Shown in pieces: positions 43,909 through 53,473 of a stretch of DNA of 64,000 nucleotides. The translations under genes and the position numbers were made by a program. The notes beneath the pieces were generated by a model, which saw nothing but the letters and a program-made list of their open reading frames with translations, was not told where the DNA came from and did no database searches. The stretch is from Helicobacter sp. 12S02232-10. GTDB lineage: Bacteria > Campylobacterota > Campylobacteria > Campylobacterales > Helicobacteraceae. The first letter of the stretch is position 1. Each line of letters starts with the position of its first letter. Location: assembly GCF_002272895.1 (NCBI RefSeq), contig NZ_MLAQ01000007.1, positions 1 to 64,000 on the forward strand, written 5' to 3'.

Positions 43909-46080
43909 TTAAAAAATCCAAAGCATAGCGTATTTTGTCGCATAAAAACCAAGTAGAGAAAACACATAAGCTGTGATTGTCGTGAATGCAAAAAGATAAA
44001 AAACAAATTTAACCCCGCCTGCTTCTCTGCCAAATGTGATGGTAGCTGCAAAACAGGGAATATAAAACATAATAAAAATAATGAAAGCGATGGCAGAGGG
44101 AATGCTGACGTTTTTCCTTAAGGTTTCTCTGAAGCTTTGAGAGTTTTCATCTTCGCTGTCTCCAAGTGAATAAAGCACTCCAAGAGTAGAAACTACAACT
44201 TCTTTTGCAGCAAATCCTGTTACAAGAGAAATGGAAAGCCGCCAATCAAAATTCATTGGTGCAAAAATTGGTTTTAAAAATATTCCTATTTGTCCGGCAT
44301 AGCTTTGTTGTAAGTTGAATTCTTCAAGCTCATTTTTAAGGTCTATAATCATTTCTTCTTTTTTGGTTTGAGGAATTTTTTTGTTTTTTTCTACAGAGGT
44401 TATTTTATCGTCGTATTGCTTTTTTAGTTCAGGATTTTTAGGGTATTGGGATGCAAACCATACGAGCATCGAACCTATCAGGATAAAAGTTCCTGCTTTT
44501 TTGAGATACATTAGGGATTTTGTATAAATGCTAAACCAGACTATTCTCCAGCTTGGAAGTCGATATTTGGGCATTTCCATTACAAAAGGTTCGTTTTTTC
44601 CTTTAAAGACACTGAGTTTTAGGATCTTTGCCATTAAAAGAGCAACCAAAGAACCTAAAAAATAGATACAAAATAACACGATTCCAGCGTATTTATCAGG
44701 AAAAAAAGAACCGATAAATAGGACATAGATCGGAAGTCTTGCGCTACAGCTCATAAACCCTATGATAAATAAGGTAATGAGTCGTTCGTTTTTGTTTTGG
44801 AGGGTGCGGGTCGCCATATAGGCTGGAACGCTACATCCAAATCCTGTAACAAGTGGAATAAAACTTTTTCCGTGAAGCCCGAATTTATGAAAAATTCCAT
44901 CGAGCAAAAAAGCGACACGTGACATATAACCGGTGGATTCTAGAAGTGAAATGCCAAAATATAAGATGATAATCAAAGGTAAAAATGAAATGACTGCTCC
45001 TACGCCCCCGATGATACCATCTCCTATTAAAGAGGCAAAGTTTTCATCAGGTATGCTTGATTTGACCCAATCACCAAACCATCCTATGCCATCTTCGGCA
45101 TAGGTTTGGAGTGTTCCTCCAATGATAAAGCTTAGGTAAAAAAGAATAAACATAAAGAGTAAAAAAATAGGCAAGCCAAAATATTGGTTTAGCAAAATCG
45201 AATCAATACTTTGGGCTTGGCGCAAGGATTTTTTGGGGAATGAAATCACTTCTTGAGCTGCTCCTTTACCAAAAGCAAGTGCATCTGAAGCAAATATATT
45301 TTGGACATTGCTTTCTCCAGAGCATTTATAAAGGGATTGGATAGAAGAATTGACAACTTTAGAGAGTTCAAGCCAACAGGCCTTATCGTGTAAATATGAA
45401 TAAATAAAGGTTTGTTGGGATAGCAGCATTACAGCAACTTGTCTTAGGGTGAAGTGTTCTTTATTTTTATCGTGAGTTAAAAAAACTGAAATTTCAGGGT
45501 ATGATTTTTGTGTGAGGAAATTTACAAGCGTTTGGATTTGGGTCTCAATAAAATCTGTATAAATTCTTTTTGGTGGTTTGAAATCAGCTTTATAAAGATC
45601 AATGATTGATTGGAGTAAAAAATTCATATCAAAGTGTTTGCTTGCTGAAGTTGGGATACATTGCACTCCTAGTATTTCTGAAAGGAGCTTTTCATTAATG
45701 ATGATTTTTTCTTTTTGGGCTTCATCCCACATATTTAAGGCAACTATGGTTTTTTTGTTTAACCCTAATACTTGAGTTGTTAGAGCAAGATTTCGCTCCA
45801 AATTAGTTGCATCAAGAACATTTAAGATGATATCGTAAGATCCGCTTTCTAAAAATTCTTTGGTTACTTTTTCTTCCAGCGTGAAGTCACTTAGGGAATA
45901 AGTTCCTGGAAGGTCGATAATGGTGATTTTTGTGCCGTTGTAATATAGGGAAGCTTCTGCTTTTTCAACGGTAACGCCCGTAAAGTTGCCAACCTTAAGA
46001 TGTGCGCCACTGACGCTGTTGATTAAAGAACTTTTGCCTACATTCGGCTGTCCGACAAGCACTATGGTAATTTCTTCCAT
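43909..46080 (-). CDS. feoB: Ferrous iron transporter FeoB
   Basis: Inner-membrane Fe(II) importer, 723 residues. The N-terminal G domain has GQPNVGKS (10-17), GNFTGVTVEKAE, DLPGTYSLSD and NMWDEA. About eight or more membrane helices follow, including the two Gate repeats with GFGCSVPAYMATRTL and the later FAAKEVVVSTLGVLY. An extended hydrophilic loop (about 545-590: KKQYDDKITSVEKNKK) makes it longer than the protein of H. pylori as I recall it. feoA is not adjacent, as in H. pylori. A Fur-like sequence lies directly upstream. The porin-like gene 68 bp upstream has the same orientation. Confidence 0.96.
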   Translation of the reverse strand: MEEITIVLVGQPNVGKSSLINSVSGAHLKVGNFTGVTVEKAEASLYYNGTKITIIDLPGTYSLSDFTLEEKVTKEFLESGSYDIILNVLDATNLERNLALTTQVLGLNKKTIVALNMWDEAQKEKIIINEKLLSEILGVQCIPTSASKHFDMNFLLQSIIDLYKADFKPPKRIYTDFIETQIQTLVNFLTQKSYPEISVFLTHDKNKEHFTLRQVAVMLLSQQTFIYSYLHDKACWLELSKVVNSSIQSLYKCSGESNVQNIFASDALAFGKGAAQEVISFPKKSLRQAQSIDSILLNQYFGLPIFLLFMFILFYLSFIIGGTLQTYAEDGIGWFGDWVKSSIPDENFASLIGDGIIGGVGAVISFLPLIIILYFGISLLESTGYMSRVAFLLDGIFHKFGLHGKSFIPLVTGFGCSVPAYMATRTLQNKNERLITLFIIGFMSCSARLPIYVLFIGSFFPDKYAGIVLFCIYFLGSLVALLMAKILKLSVFKGKNEPFVMEMPKYRLPSWRIVWFSIYTKSLMYLKKAGTFILIGSMLVWFASQYPKNPELKKQYDDKITSVEKNKKIPQTKKEEMIIDLKNELEEFNLQQSYAGQIGIFLKPIFAPMNFDWRLSISLVTGFAAKEVVVSTLGVLYSLGDSEDENSQSFRETLRKNVSIPSAIAFIIFIMFYIPCFAATITFGREAGGVKFVFYLFAFTTITAYVFSLLGFYATKYAMLWIF

Positions 46081-46131
46081 TTATTCAATTCTCTGATTTT
46101 TGGATTTTTTAAAATTATAACTAATTAAGAT

Positions 46132-46146
46132 TAATTATTATTATAT
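46132..46146. promoter_or_regulatory. Fur-like box upstream of feoB
   Basis: TAATTAT-T-ATTATAT at 46132-46146 matches about 11 of 14 bases of the H. pylori Fur consensus TAATAATnATTATTA. It sits 52 bp before the feoB ATG, where repression by iron-loaded Fur would be expected. The base composition here is very AT-rich, so the match is suggestive only. Confidence 0.45.
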
Positions 46147-46148
46147 TT

Positions 46149-47372
46149 TTAAAAAGACAATCGAATACCGCCATTGATTTGAGTAGTGGTTGGGATACCA
46201 GTAGAGCTTTTATGGGTGTTTAGAACGTTTAAAATCCCAAATACATTATGGGTAAAGCCGATTTCTGTGGAAAAGTTAATTTCATTTTGTCTTGAAGAAA
46301 TGCCATAAGAGGTACTGCCATAAGCTAGAGAAAATTTGAATCTTTTAACGTTTGCACTGATGGCAGCATAGATCAGATTTCCATTTTTTTGAGTTTTGAT
46401 TGCCTTGCCACCCCATATAAAAAAAGGATCAATGCTATCGCCCATAATATCAAGATTTCCCCATCCTGAATCTTTTGAGGTATGGATATAGCCTGCTGCG
46501 ACTTCAAAAAAATCCATTCCAAAAAAAATTTTTGCGTCCAAAGCTGAAGCATTATGGGTATAGCCACTATAACGCTCACTCCCTTCAAAACTATAGGCAT
46601 AGCCCACATCTGCACCGATAAAAAATCTTGAAATATTGAATTTTCCGTTTGCCCTTGCTCCTAGTGCAGTGAAAACTTTCGGAGTGAAAAATGTATAAGC
46701 TTTAATGGTTAGTGTTTCGGTAATATAGTATTTGAGAGCTAAATTAAGAAGCCCAAAACGCGAATAGGGATTGACCCTGTCAAATTCTGTCATTTGATAG
46801 TAGGCAATTCGTCCATAATCATTGATCCAAAATCCTTCAAGCATTAATTTATCAATAGAGCGATTGCGTATCCAAACTCCATCGCTCATCGTATTGATCC
46901 ATTCATTGGGAATGATAAATCTTCCAGCTTTTATATTTGTGTCTCCATCAAAATATTCCAAAAAAGATTCTGCAAGTGCGGCTTGATTGTGGTTAAAAAA
47001 ATCCTTAGAAGCATCTCCTTTTCCAGCATTTCTGATATTGGGTATTTGGGGTATTAATAGGTTTTTATGGGCATTATAAAATGGGGCAGCTGCTCTAAAA
47101 CCCACAGCGGCACGAATATTTTTATAGAATCCTGAAGTATAACTTAAGCCAACGCTTCCCAAAAAGTAACCTGTATTTCCAAGATAGCTGTAAGTGGCAA
47201 GATTTTTGCCGATGCTTGTTGCTTGACCCTTGCCCAATCCTTGATAGTCTCCATAAAAAATAACATCTCCTTTGGAGACACCGTTTTTGAGAGCTTCATC
47301 AATGCTGTCGTAGCTATAAGCAGAGTCAAGACCCAGCGTGCAAAGAAAAGCTATTTTTAAGAATTTTTTCAC
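46149..47372 (-). CDS. OprD/Hof-like outer-membrane porin
   Basis: About 407 residues with a signal peptide (MKKFLKIAFLCTLGLDSAYS) and a strand-rich barrel ending in INGGIRLSF with a terminal Phe. LGSVGLSYTSGFYKNIRAAVGFR and the GRFIIPNEWINTMSDGVWIRN segment resemble the Opr/OprD-type porins of Campylobacterota and the Hof family of H. pylori. The start is taken as GTG at 47372, preceded by AAAGGA, because the ATG at 47402 would add ten non-signal residues and overlap panC. It lies 10 bp downstream of panC and 68 bp upstream of feoB, so iron-linked transport is conceivable but unproven. Confidence 0.8.
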   Translation of the reverse strand: MKKFLKIAFLCTLGLDSAYSYDSIDEALKNGVSKGDVIFYGDYQGLGKGQATSIGKNLATYSYLGNTGYFLGSVGLSYTSGFYKNIRAAVGFRAAAPFYNAHKNLLIPQIPNIRNAGKGDASKDFFNHNQAALAESFLEYFDGDTNIKAGRFIIPNEWINTMSDGVWIRNRSIDKLMLEGFWINDYGRIAYYQMTEFDRVNPYSRFGLLNLALKYYITETLTIKAYTFFTPKVFTALGARANGKFNISRFFIGADVGYAYSFEGSERYSGYTHNASALDAKIFFGMDFFEVAAGYIHTSKDSGWGNLDIMGDSIDPFFIWGGKAIKTQKNGNLIYAAISANVKRFKFSLAYGSTSYGISSRQNEINFSTEIGFTHNVFGILNVLNTHKSSTGIPTTTQINGGIRLSF

Positions 47373-47382
47373 AAATTTCCTT

Positions 47383-48219
47383 TCATATCCACAAATTATC
47401 AAGCAGTCTTGTTTTGCCTACTTTTGCAGCTAATAAGACAATGCTTGCATTTTTTCGAATTTCTTCAAGCGGGGCGAGATTATAATCACATATGGCAAGA
47501 TAATCCAACTCAATGTTTTCAAGTACTTTTTTACCCGCTTCAATGAGTGAAGCACATTTTGTTTCACCTCTTTCAATGGCTTGAGAGATAATTTTGAGAG
47601 CATTTGGGATTTTGAGGGCGTTTTTTCTATCTTCTTGACTGAGATAAATATTTCTTGAACTCATAGCCAATCCGTCGGCATCTCTTTGGGTTGGGCAGGC
47701 AATGATTTGAATCGGGAGAAAAAGATCTTGCACCATTCTTTTGATGATCAATAGTTGTTGTGCATCTTTTTGTCCAAAATAGGCGTGATGGGGTTTGATG
47801 AGATGAAAAAGTTTTAAGACGATTGCCAATACGCCGTTAAAATGCCCTTCACGAATAAAACCTTCATAGACATACCCCATATTTTTGGGCGGATTGAGAG
47901 ATATTTCATCGTGATTGGGATACATATCAGAAACTTGGGGAGCAAATACTGCATCAACTCCATTTTCTTCACATAAACGTAGATCTTTTTGCATATCTCT
48001 AGGGTATTTGCTGAAGTCTTCATTAGGTCCAAATTGAGTAGGATTGACAAAGATCGATACAATCGTGTGGGTATCTTTTTGTTTGGAGGCCTTAATGAGA
48101 CTCAAATGACCTTCGTGCAAAGCTCCCATTGTAGGAACAAGTCCGATGTAAGAGTTTTGATTCAAGGTTTTTTGATAGCTGATGAGGTCTTTGATTGTGG
48201 GAAGAAGTAGGGTTTTCAT
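47383..48219 (-). CDS. panC: Pantothenate synthetase
   Basis: Joins pantoate and beta-alanine with ATP in the last step of pantothenate synthesis. The nucleotidyl-transferase motif appears as VPTMGALHEGHLSLI, with FVNPTQFGPNEDF, the KMSKS-like region MSSRNIYLS and FGQKDAQQLLIIK. 278 residues. It overlaps pyrF by 4 bp and matches the pyrF-panC order of HP0005-HP0006. Confidence 0.97.
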   Translation of the reverse strand: MKTLLLPTIKDLISYQKTLNQNSYIGLVPTMGALHEGHLSLIKASKQKDTHTIVSIFVNPTQFGPNEDFSKYPRDMQKDLRLCEENGVDAVFAPQVSDMYPNHDEISLNPPKNMGYVYEGFIREGHFNGVLAIVLKLFHLIKPHHAYFGQKDAQQLLIIKRMVQDLFLPIQIIACPTQRDADGLAMSSRNIYLSQEDRKNALKIPNALKIISQAIERGETKCASLIEAGKKVLENIELDYLAICDYNLAPLEEIRKNASIVLLAAKVGKTRLLDNLWI

Positions 48220-48914
48220 TCTTTTAGTCCTTGTATGGTTTGAAGGATTTTTTGAACGGTTTTAAGGGGATCTTCAGATTGATAAATGGGTCTGCCGATA
48301 ACGATAAAATCCGAAAGAGCATTTTTTGCTTGTGCAAGATCAGCAACGCGTTTTTGATCGTTTGTGCTTTCATTAAAAGGGCGAATTCCAGGGGTGAGAG
48401 TTAAAAAATTCGGACTTGTTGCTTGTTTGATTGCAAGGCTTTCATAAACCGAACATACTGCTCCATCAATCCCGCTTTCATACGCTATTTTTGCTAAGAG
48501 AGGCGCGTGTTTTTCTAAAGATGTATTATAAATGGTTTGAAAATCTTGTGAATCAAAGCTTGTGAGAGCAGTTACTCCAAATACCAAAGGACGTTTGGAG
48601 GAATTTTGCAGGCGTTCCATCACGCTTTGCATTCCTATTTTTCCGCTACTTGTGTGCAAAGTGATCATATCGATGCCTGTTTTGGCACACTCTAGGGCAG
48701 CATCTGCCATTGTATTGGGGATGTCATAAAGTTTTAAGTCTAGAAAAATTTTAAAATTCATATCAATTTTTTTTATCTCTTCAATAAAACCTGCGCCATC
48801 ACGAATATAAGCCCGCAATCCAACTTTTACCCAGATATCTAATCCTCTAAGAATTCTTAGAAGTGTCAGATTTTTAGTCTTTTCTTCAAGGTCTAAAGCA
48901 ACGCATAACTGCAT
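48216..48914 (-). CDS. pyrF: Orotidine 5'-phosphate decarboxylase
   Basis: Last step of UMP synthesis. The catalytic Asp-Lys-Asp network sits in IFLDLKLYDIPNTM, and TPGIRPF and VIGRPIYQS form the phosphate-binding ends of the TIM barrel. 232 residues. ATG is preceded by AAAGGAAATAA. It abuts dedA upstream without a gap and overlaps panC downstream. Confidence 0.96.
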   Translation of the reverse strand: MQLCVALDLEEKTKNLTLLRILRGLDIWVKVGLRAYIRDGAGFIEEIKKIDMNFKIFLDLKLYDIPNTMADAALECAKTGIDMITLHTSSGKIGMQSVMERLQNSSKRPLVFGVTALTSFDSQDFQTIYNTSLEKHAPLLAKIAYESGIDGAVCSVYESLAIKQATSPNFLTLTPGIRPFNESTNDQKRVADLAQAKNALSDFIVIGRPIYQSEDPLKTVQKILQTIQGLKE

Positions 48915-49580
48915 TTATTTCCTTTTTCTTTTTTGGTATAAAATATATCCTAATGCACTCATACAAACTATCACGAGGGTAATGAGCACGATATAATGCA
49001 AGCGTGATTTAATATCGGTTTCGTTTGCACCTAAAGGCTTTGTGGCAAATGCTTCAATGATGCTTTGAGTATCGATTGTATCACCTAGCCATATGCCAAT
49101 GTAATAGCCAAAAATTGTCAAGATCGCTACCCAGATTCCTGCGCCTGCTATGCTATAGATACAGAATTTGATCAGATTCATTTTTGCAAGACCTGCGGGC
49201 AAGGAGATATATTGTCTTACAGCAGGGATAAGTCTGCCTAAAAAGGTGCTGATTTCGCCGTGTTTTTGAAAATATTTTTCCATCTTTTTCATTGAATTCT
49301 CACTGAAAAAGAAGTATTTTCCATAAGAGACGATAAAACTTCTGCCAAATTTTAAGGCAAGGTAATAATTAAATAAAGCCCCACTTAAGCTCCCTAAAAT
49401 ACCAAATCCGATAGCAATATAAATATTCATTTCCCCTTTATATGCTAAATAGCCTGCTGGGATCATCACCACTTCAGATGGAAAAGGAAAAAAACTTGAT
49501 TCCAAAAACATCATAATGAAGATACCAAAATATCCCAAACTCCCCACAGTTTCTACGATAAAGCTGATGATTTCTGACAA
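48915..49580 (-). CDS. DedA-family inner-membrane protein
   Basis: 221 residues with about five hydrophobic segments. ESSFFPFPSEVVMIPAGYLA and FLGRLIPAVRQYISLPAGLAKM are the two conserved DedA/VTT motifs, with the essential acidic and arginine residues. Family members recycle undecaprenyl phosphate or phospholipids across the membrane and maintain proton-motive force. In H. pylori pyrF directly follows the carbonic anhydrase gene, as I recall; here dedA is inserted and the transcription direction changes between them. Confidence 0.9.
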   Translation of the reverse strand: MSEIISFIVETVGSLGYFGIFIMMFLESSFFPFPSEVVMIPAGYLAYKGEMNIYIAIGFGILGSLSGALFNYYLALKFGRSFIVSYGKYFFFSENSMKKMEKYFQKHGEISTFLGRLIPAVRQYISLPAGLAKMNLIKFCIYSIAGAGIWVAILTIFGYYIGIWLGDTIDTQSIIEAFATKPLGANETDIKSRLHYIVLITLVIVCMSALGYILYQKRKRK

Positions 49581-49686
49581 ACTCCGTCCTTTATGCGCAA
49601 GATTGAGCTAAATGCAAGTTTAGTATTATATGCTATTACTTTGGTATAATTCAAGACTTTTTAAAGCGTTTGAAGAAAGGTGCAGA

Positions 49687-50337
49687 TTGAGAGAGTTGTT
49701 TGAAGGAGCATTGAAATTTCAAGAAGATGATTATATCAAATATAAAGATCTTTATGAAAGTTTAAAAATACACCAAGAGCCTCATACTTTATTTATTTCT
49801 TGCGTGGATTCTAGAGTGGTGCCAAATTTGATCACAAATACTTTGCCAGGGGATTTGTTTGTTGTGAGAAATATGGGAAATATTATCCCCCCTTACAGGG
49901 AAAATGACAATATGATTCGTGCAGGGTATTTAGCCACAACTGCTTCAATCGAATACGCACTTAATATTTTGGGTATAAAAAACATTATCATTTGCGGGCA
50001 TAGCAATTGCGGGGCTTGCAGTGCTATCTATGATCCTCCTGCTAAGCTTGAAAATGCCCCTTATGTTAAAAAATGGATCGAACTTTTAGAACCGGTGAAA
50101 AAAAAAGTTGCCGCTTTAAATCCAAGCAGTAAATCCAAGCAGATTTGGCTCACTGAACAGATTAATATTGAGCAACAACTTGAAAACTTGATGACTTATC
50201 CTTTTGTAGAAGAACGCTTTGATCGAGGGGAGTTAAATATTTATGGTTGGTATTATATTATTGAAACTGGTGAAATACTCAATTACAATATGATTACGCG
50301 TGAATTTAAACCTATCAATAAAGAGAAAAAGCAATGA
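49687..50337 (+). CDS. icfA: Beta-class carbonic anhydrase
   Basis: Hydrates CO2 to bicarbonate with a zinc centre: Cys and Asp in [14 protein letters not shown], and His and Cys in [14 protein letters not shown]. 216 residues from a TTG start at 49687 (AAAGG six bases upstream), which aligns with the H. pylori HP0004 N-terminus; the ATG at 49630 would add 19 residues unlike the family. The gene overlaps kdsA by 4 bp. In Helicobacter this cytoplasmic enzyme supports CO2 use and acid tolerance. Confidence 0.93.
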   Translation: MRELFEGALKFQEDDYIKYKDLYESLKIHQEPHTLFISCVDSRVVPNLITNTLPGDLFVVRNMGNIIPPYRENDNMIRAGYLATTASIEYALNILGIKNIIICGHSNCGACSAIYDPPAKLENAPYVKKWIELLEPVKKKVAALNPSSKSKQIWLTEQINIEQQLENLMTYPFVEERFDRGELNIYGWYYIIETGEILNYNMITREFKPINKEKKQ

Positions 50338-51140
50338 AAAAAATGGTACTTTTAAGCGGTCCTTGCGTCATAGAAAGCTATGAAAATCTTTATGCTACAG
50401 CTTTAAAGCTAAAGCCTTTAGCTAGTGATCCAAAAATCGATTTTTATTTTAAAGCGAGTTTTGATAAAGCAAATCGAACGAGTCTTGAGAGCTATCGTGG
50501 TCCAGGTCTTGAGAGCGGTATGGAAATGCTTGCACAGATTAAAAAAGAGTTTGGTTATAAGATCATCACAGACATTCACGAAAGCTATCAGGCAAAGACA
50601 ATAGCGATGGTGGCCGATATTATTCAGATACCAGCATTTTTGTGTAGGCAAACGGATTTGATTGTAGCGGTTGCTAAAACAGATAAAATCGTGAATATCA
50701 AAAAGGGTCAATTTATGAATCCTGCTGATATGAAATATTCTGTTCTTAAAGCTCTTCGTACAAGAGGCGGGGATGAGGTCAAATATAGTGAGGCTGAAAA
50801 ATACGGTATTTGGCTTTGTGAGCGAGGATCAAGTTTTGGTTATGGAAATTTGGTTGTAGATATGAGAAGCTTGGTTATTATGCGTGAATTCGCCCCAGTT
50901 ATTTTTGATGCTACTCATAGCGTTCAAATGCCTGGAAGTTCTGGAGGAAAAAGCGGAGGGGATAGTTCATTTGTCCCTTATCTTGCTAGAGCTGCTGCAG
51001 CTGTGGGGGTAGATGGATTTTTTATGGAAACCCATTTAGATCCCAAAAATGCCTTAAGTGATGGTCCTAATATGGTGCCTACGGATAAACTGCCTGAATT
51101 GGTGGGTCAAATTTTGGATATACAAGGAGTTTTGAAATGA
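50334..51140 (+). CDS. kdsA: 3-deoxy-D-manno-octulosonate 8-phosphate synthase
   Basis: Condenses phosphoenolpyruvate with arabinose 5-phosphate in the Kdo branch of lipopolysaccharide synthesis. [32 protein letters not shown], the [11 protein letters not shown] strand and [11 protein letters not shown] are the family motifs. 268 residues. Overlaps both neighbours by 4 bp (icfA and ribH), in the order of HP0004-HP0002. waaA, which uses the product, is at 21227-22429. Confidence 0.97.
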   Translation: MKKMVLLSGPCVIESYENLYATALKLKPLASDPKIDFYFKASFDKANRTSLESYRGPGLESGMEMLAQIKKEFGYKIITDIHESYQAKTIAMVADIIQIPAFLCRQTDLIVAVAKTDKIVNIKKGQFMNPADMKYSVLKALRTRGGDEVKYSEAEKYGIWLCERGSSFGYGNLVVDMRSLVIMREFAPVIFDATHSVQMPGSSGGKSGGDSSFVPYLARAAAAVGVDGFFMETHLDPKNALSDGPNMVPTDKLPELVGQILDIQGVLK

Positions 51141-51604
51141 ATACTATAGAAGGTAAAATTGGCTTAAATGGAAATGAGAGGATTGCAATCATTGCTTCTA
51201 GATTTAACCATATTATTACAGATCGGCTTATAGAAGGGGCTGAAGATAGTTTTTTGCGTCATAATGGAGATAAGCAAAAACTTGATTTGATTTTGGTTCC
51301 AGGTGCTTATGAATTGCCTTTTGTTTTGGATAGGGTGCTTGATAGCAGAAAATACGATGGCATTTGTACTCTTGGAGCGATTATTCGTGGAGGAACGCCA
51401 CATTTTGATTATGTCAGTGCAGAAGCTACAAAAGGCATTGCTAATACGACTCTTAAATATACAACCCCTGTGAGTTTTGGTGTCTTGACTACAGACAGCG
51501 TGGAACAAGCAATTGAAAGAGCTGGAAGCAAGGCTGGGAATAAAGGTTTTGAAGCGATGAATGCATTGATTGAGCTTGTGAATCTCTATAAGCAGTTGGT
51601 TTGA
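51137..51604 (+). CDS. ribH: 6,7-dimethyl-8-ribityllumazine synthase
   Basis: Penultimate enzyme of riboflavin synthesis, forming icosahedral shells. [47 protein letters not shown] (catalytic His) and [20 protein letters not shown] are present. 155 residues. Start overlaps kdsA by 4 bp; nusB begins 3 bp after its stop, a pairing common to many bacteria. Confidence 0.97.
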   Translation: MNTIEGKIGLNGNERIAIIASRFNHIITDRLIEGAEDSFLRHNGDKQKLDLILVPGAYELPFVLDRVLDSRKYDGICTLGAIIRGGTPHFDYVSAEATKGIANTTLKYTTPVSFGVLTTDSVEQAIERAGSKAGNKGFEAMNALIELVNLYKQLV

Positions 51605-51607
51605 TAG

Positions 51608-52009
51608 ATGGCGACAAGAACTCAGGCTAGGGAAGCTGTAGTAGGTTTATTGTATGCCTATGACAGCGGGAATGTGAAAATTAAAGACTTTGCTGGGAGT
51701 ATGTTGGAAGAAAAAAAGATTAAAAATAAACAACAAGAATTTGCACTAGGTCTTTTTGAGGGTGTTTTAACAAATCTTGAAGCACTTGATGGGATCATTA
51801 AAAGCCAGCTTAAAGATTGGGATTTTGAAAGACTTGGGGGTATGGAGAGATCTATTTTGCGTTTAGGTGCTTATGAGATCAAATTCACACAAACAGACAT
51901 TCCTGTGATCATCAATGAAGCTGTAGAGCTTGGAAAAATATATGGTGGGGACAATGCCCCTAAGTTTATAAATGGGGTATTGGACGCACTTTCAAAGATT
52001 TCTAAATAG
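51608..52009 (+). CDS. nusB: Transcription antitermination factor NusB
   Basis: All-helical RNA-binding protein that acts with NusE (S10) on boxA in rRNA leaders. MATRTQAREAVVGLLYAYDSGN is the arginine-rich start; WDFERLGGMERSILRLGAYEI and the C-terminal VIINEAVELGKIYGGDNAPKFINGVLD are typical. 133 residues. Last gene of the icfA-kdsA-ribH-nusB operon, ended by a hairpin at 52023-52048. Confidence 0.96.
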   Translation: MATRTQAREAVVGLLYAYDSGNVKIKDFAGSMLEEKKIKNKQQEFALGLFEGVLTNLEALDGIIKSQLKDWDFERLGGMERSILRLGAYEIKFTQTDIPVIINEAVELGKIYGGDNAPKFINGVLDALSKISK

Positions 52010-52022
52010 TTTGAAATCTTTG

Positions 52023-52048
52023 AATAAATCTCATTTGTGAGATTTATT
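52023..52048. terminator. Bidirectional terminator between nusB and the SPOR gene
   Basis: AATAAATCTCA (52023-52033) pairs perfectly with TGAGATTTATT (52038-52048) across TTTG. It serves the rightward nusB operon and overlaps the stop codon of the convergent SPOR gene. Confidence 0.75.
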
Positions 52049-52910
52049 TGATTTGAATATGTACAGGTTTGCCAATCTCAGTAGTAATTTTTAAAACATC
52101 TCTATTTGCATCTGTTCTTGATTGATAGGGTCCTATAAGGTATTTTGTAATGGTTTGTCCATTGATGAGAGATGTTTGTGTGCGGTAGTTGTATTTGCTG
52201 ATTTTTTCAAGGAATTCTTTGTTGGGTGTTTTTGTAAATGCACCAATTTGCAAGTAATGCCCAGGTGAAGCTGCAGATCCGTTTTTGGCACTTGATGTTT
52301 TTACTGGTGTAGTTGCTGTAGATTTTTGTTTGGGTTTTTGTGCCGGAGGAGGGGTTTGTTTTTGGACTTTTTTGTCTTCGTGAGCTTTTGAAGCTAGGGG
52401 TTGTTTGGTGGGTTGTTTGGTTTCTTTTGTGACTTTTTTAGTCTCCTTGAGAGTTTCTTTTGCCTGAGGCTTTTGTTCAGGGGCATTGCTTTGAACATTT
52501 TGAGACACTAAGGGCTTTTCTTCTTTTGGTTGAACTTTTGCTTGATCGGTATTATTTTGTGAAGCTTCTTGATTGTTGGCTAATTGTTTTGATTTGATAT
52601 CTTGAACGATTTTGTCAAACTTATTTTCCTCTTCTGTTTTAGACATATCATCAATGGACATATTTTCAAAATCATCGTTATTATCAAGAGCTTCATTGCT
52701 ATGCAACGCATCCATTTTTTCAATAGAAGTATCTGTAGTCATTGATTGCTCTTTGGGTTCTTCTCGAGTCATTTTCCAAAAAATAATCAATAAAATCAAG
52801 ATAACCACAATCGCTATAATGATCATTAAGATCATTTTTTTAGTTTTTGATGATTGATGATTGTTCTCATCACCTAATAAAATCTTATTTAACTCTTTTT
52901 TTTCTTCCAT
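52044..52910 (-). CDS. SPOR-domain membrane protein
   Basis: 288 residues. One membrane anchor at about 26-47 (MILMIIIAIVVILILLIIFW) leaves a short cytoplasmic tail and a long periplasmic part. That part has a low-complexity linker rich in Lys, Gln, Pro and Thr (about 120-215) and ends in a SPOR domain (GHYLQIGAFTK ... TKYLIGPYQSRTDANRDVLK). SPOR domains bind denuded glycan strands at the division septum, so a DedD/FtsN-like role is likely. AAGGAGTAGAAA precedes the ATG. It follows DUF1882 on the same strand after 20 bp. Confidence 0.9.
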   Translation of the reverse strand: MEEKKELNKILLGDENNHQSSKTKKMILMIIIAIVVILILLIIFWKMTREEPKEQSMTTDTSIEKMDALHSNEALDNNDDFENMSIDDMSKTEEENKFDKIVQDIKSKQLANNQEASQNNTDQAKVQPKEEKPLVSQNVQSNAPEQKPQAKETLKETKKVTKETKQPTKQPLASKAHEDKKVQKQTPPPAQKPKQKSTATTPVKTSSAKNGSAASPGHYLQIGAFTKTPNKEFLEKISKYNYRTQTSLINGQTITKYLIGPYQSRTDANRDVLKITTEIGKPVHIQIK

Positions 52911-52930
52911 TTTCTACTCCTTGTCATAAA

Positions 52931-53473
52931 TTAAAGATGTCTGGCCCACGAAGCACCGCGTTCTTTTGCATAAACTTCATAGGGCAATACTAATATGTTG
53001 AATTCTTGAGGCATTTCATCATTGGGGAATACCCTCCATTCTATCGGAAAAGTTTGAGAAAGTTTCATTGAAAGCATTCTAGCAAGTCTTTTTCCTTCTC
53101 CCAATTCGGTGTGACCTTTGTGGATATAAAGATGAAGATGACCTGGACTTTTTGAATGATAGGCCGTAAAGTTGATAAAACCTTCTTCTCTTAGCATTAA
53201 TTGAGCCTTGTGGTAGAACTTTTCAGTATTTCTTCCATTGTAATCAAAAACAATGTTTTCAACTTTTGTTTCTTGAAGTATCAGAGAATGAGCAATTGTT
53301 ATTTCTTTTTTAAAATGTTTCTGTATTAGAGAGCTTGTGAGCATAGAATCCACTTTTTCAAATTTGTCAAAAAAAGTTTTGCCCATATGGGCAATCTTTT
53401 TACCCAATCCATCTTTTTTCTGATAATAACAAGATGTGTTCATTTTGATCAGTTTTAAATCCATTTCGGTCAT
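52931..53473 (-). CDS. DUF1882 protein (HP0184 family), function unknown
   Basis: 180 residues, cytoplasmic, coupled to glyA by a 4-bp overlap (ATGA) as in HP0183-HP0184. The family is limited to Campylobacterota, to my knowledge. The central block [14 protein letters not shown], followed about 20 residues on by a helix and [20 protein letters not shown], recalls the S-G-G-x-H and acidic motifs of archaeo-eukaryotic primase folds. The catalytic acid pair of that fold is not obvious, so this is a resemblance only. Confidence 0.8.
   Translation of the reverse strand: MTEMDLKLIKMNTSCYYQKKDGLGKKIAHMGKTFFDKFEKVDSMLTSSLIQKHFKKEITIAHSLILQETKVENIVFDYNGRNTEKFYHKAQLMLREEGFINFTAYHSKSPGHLHLYIHKGHTELGEGKRLARMLSMKLSQTFPIEWRVFPNDEMPQEFNILVLPYEVYAKERGASWARHL

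Noticed and set aside
49630..49686. Longer N-terminus for the carbonic anhydrase from ATG 49630
   Set aside because: The extra 19 residues do not match the family, and the TTG at 49687 has a better ribosome-binding site.
52380..52560. Lys/Gln/Pro/Thr-rich low-complexity region as a frameshift artefact
   Set aside because: The frame continues into a good SPOR domain; such linkers are normal in this protein class.
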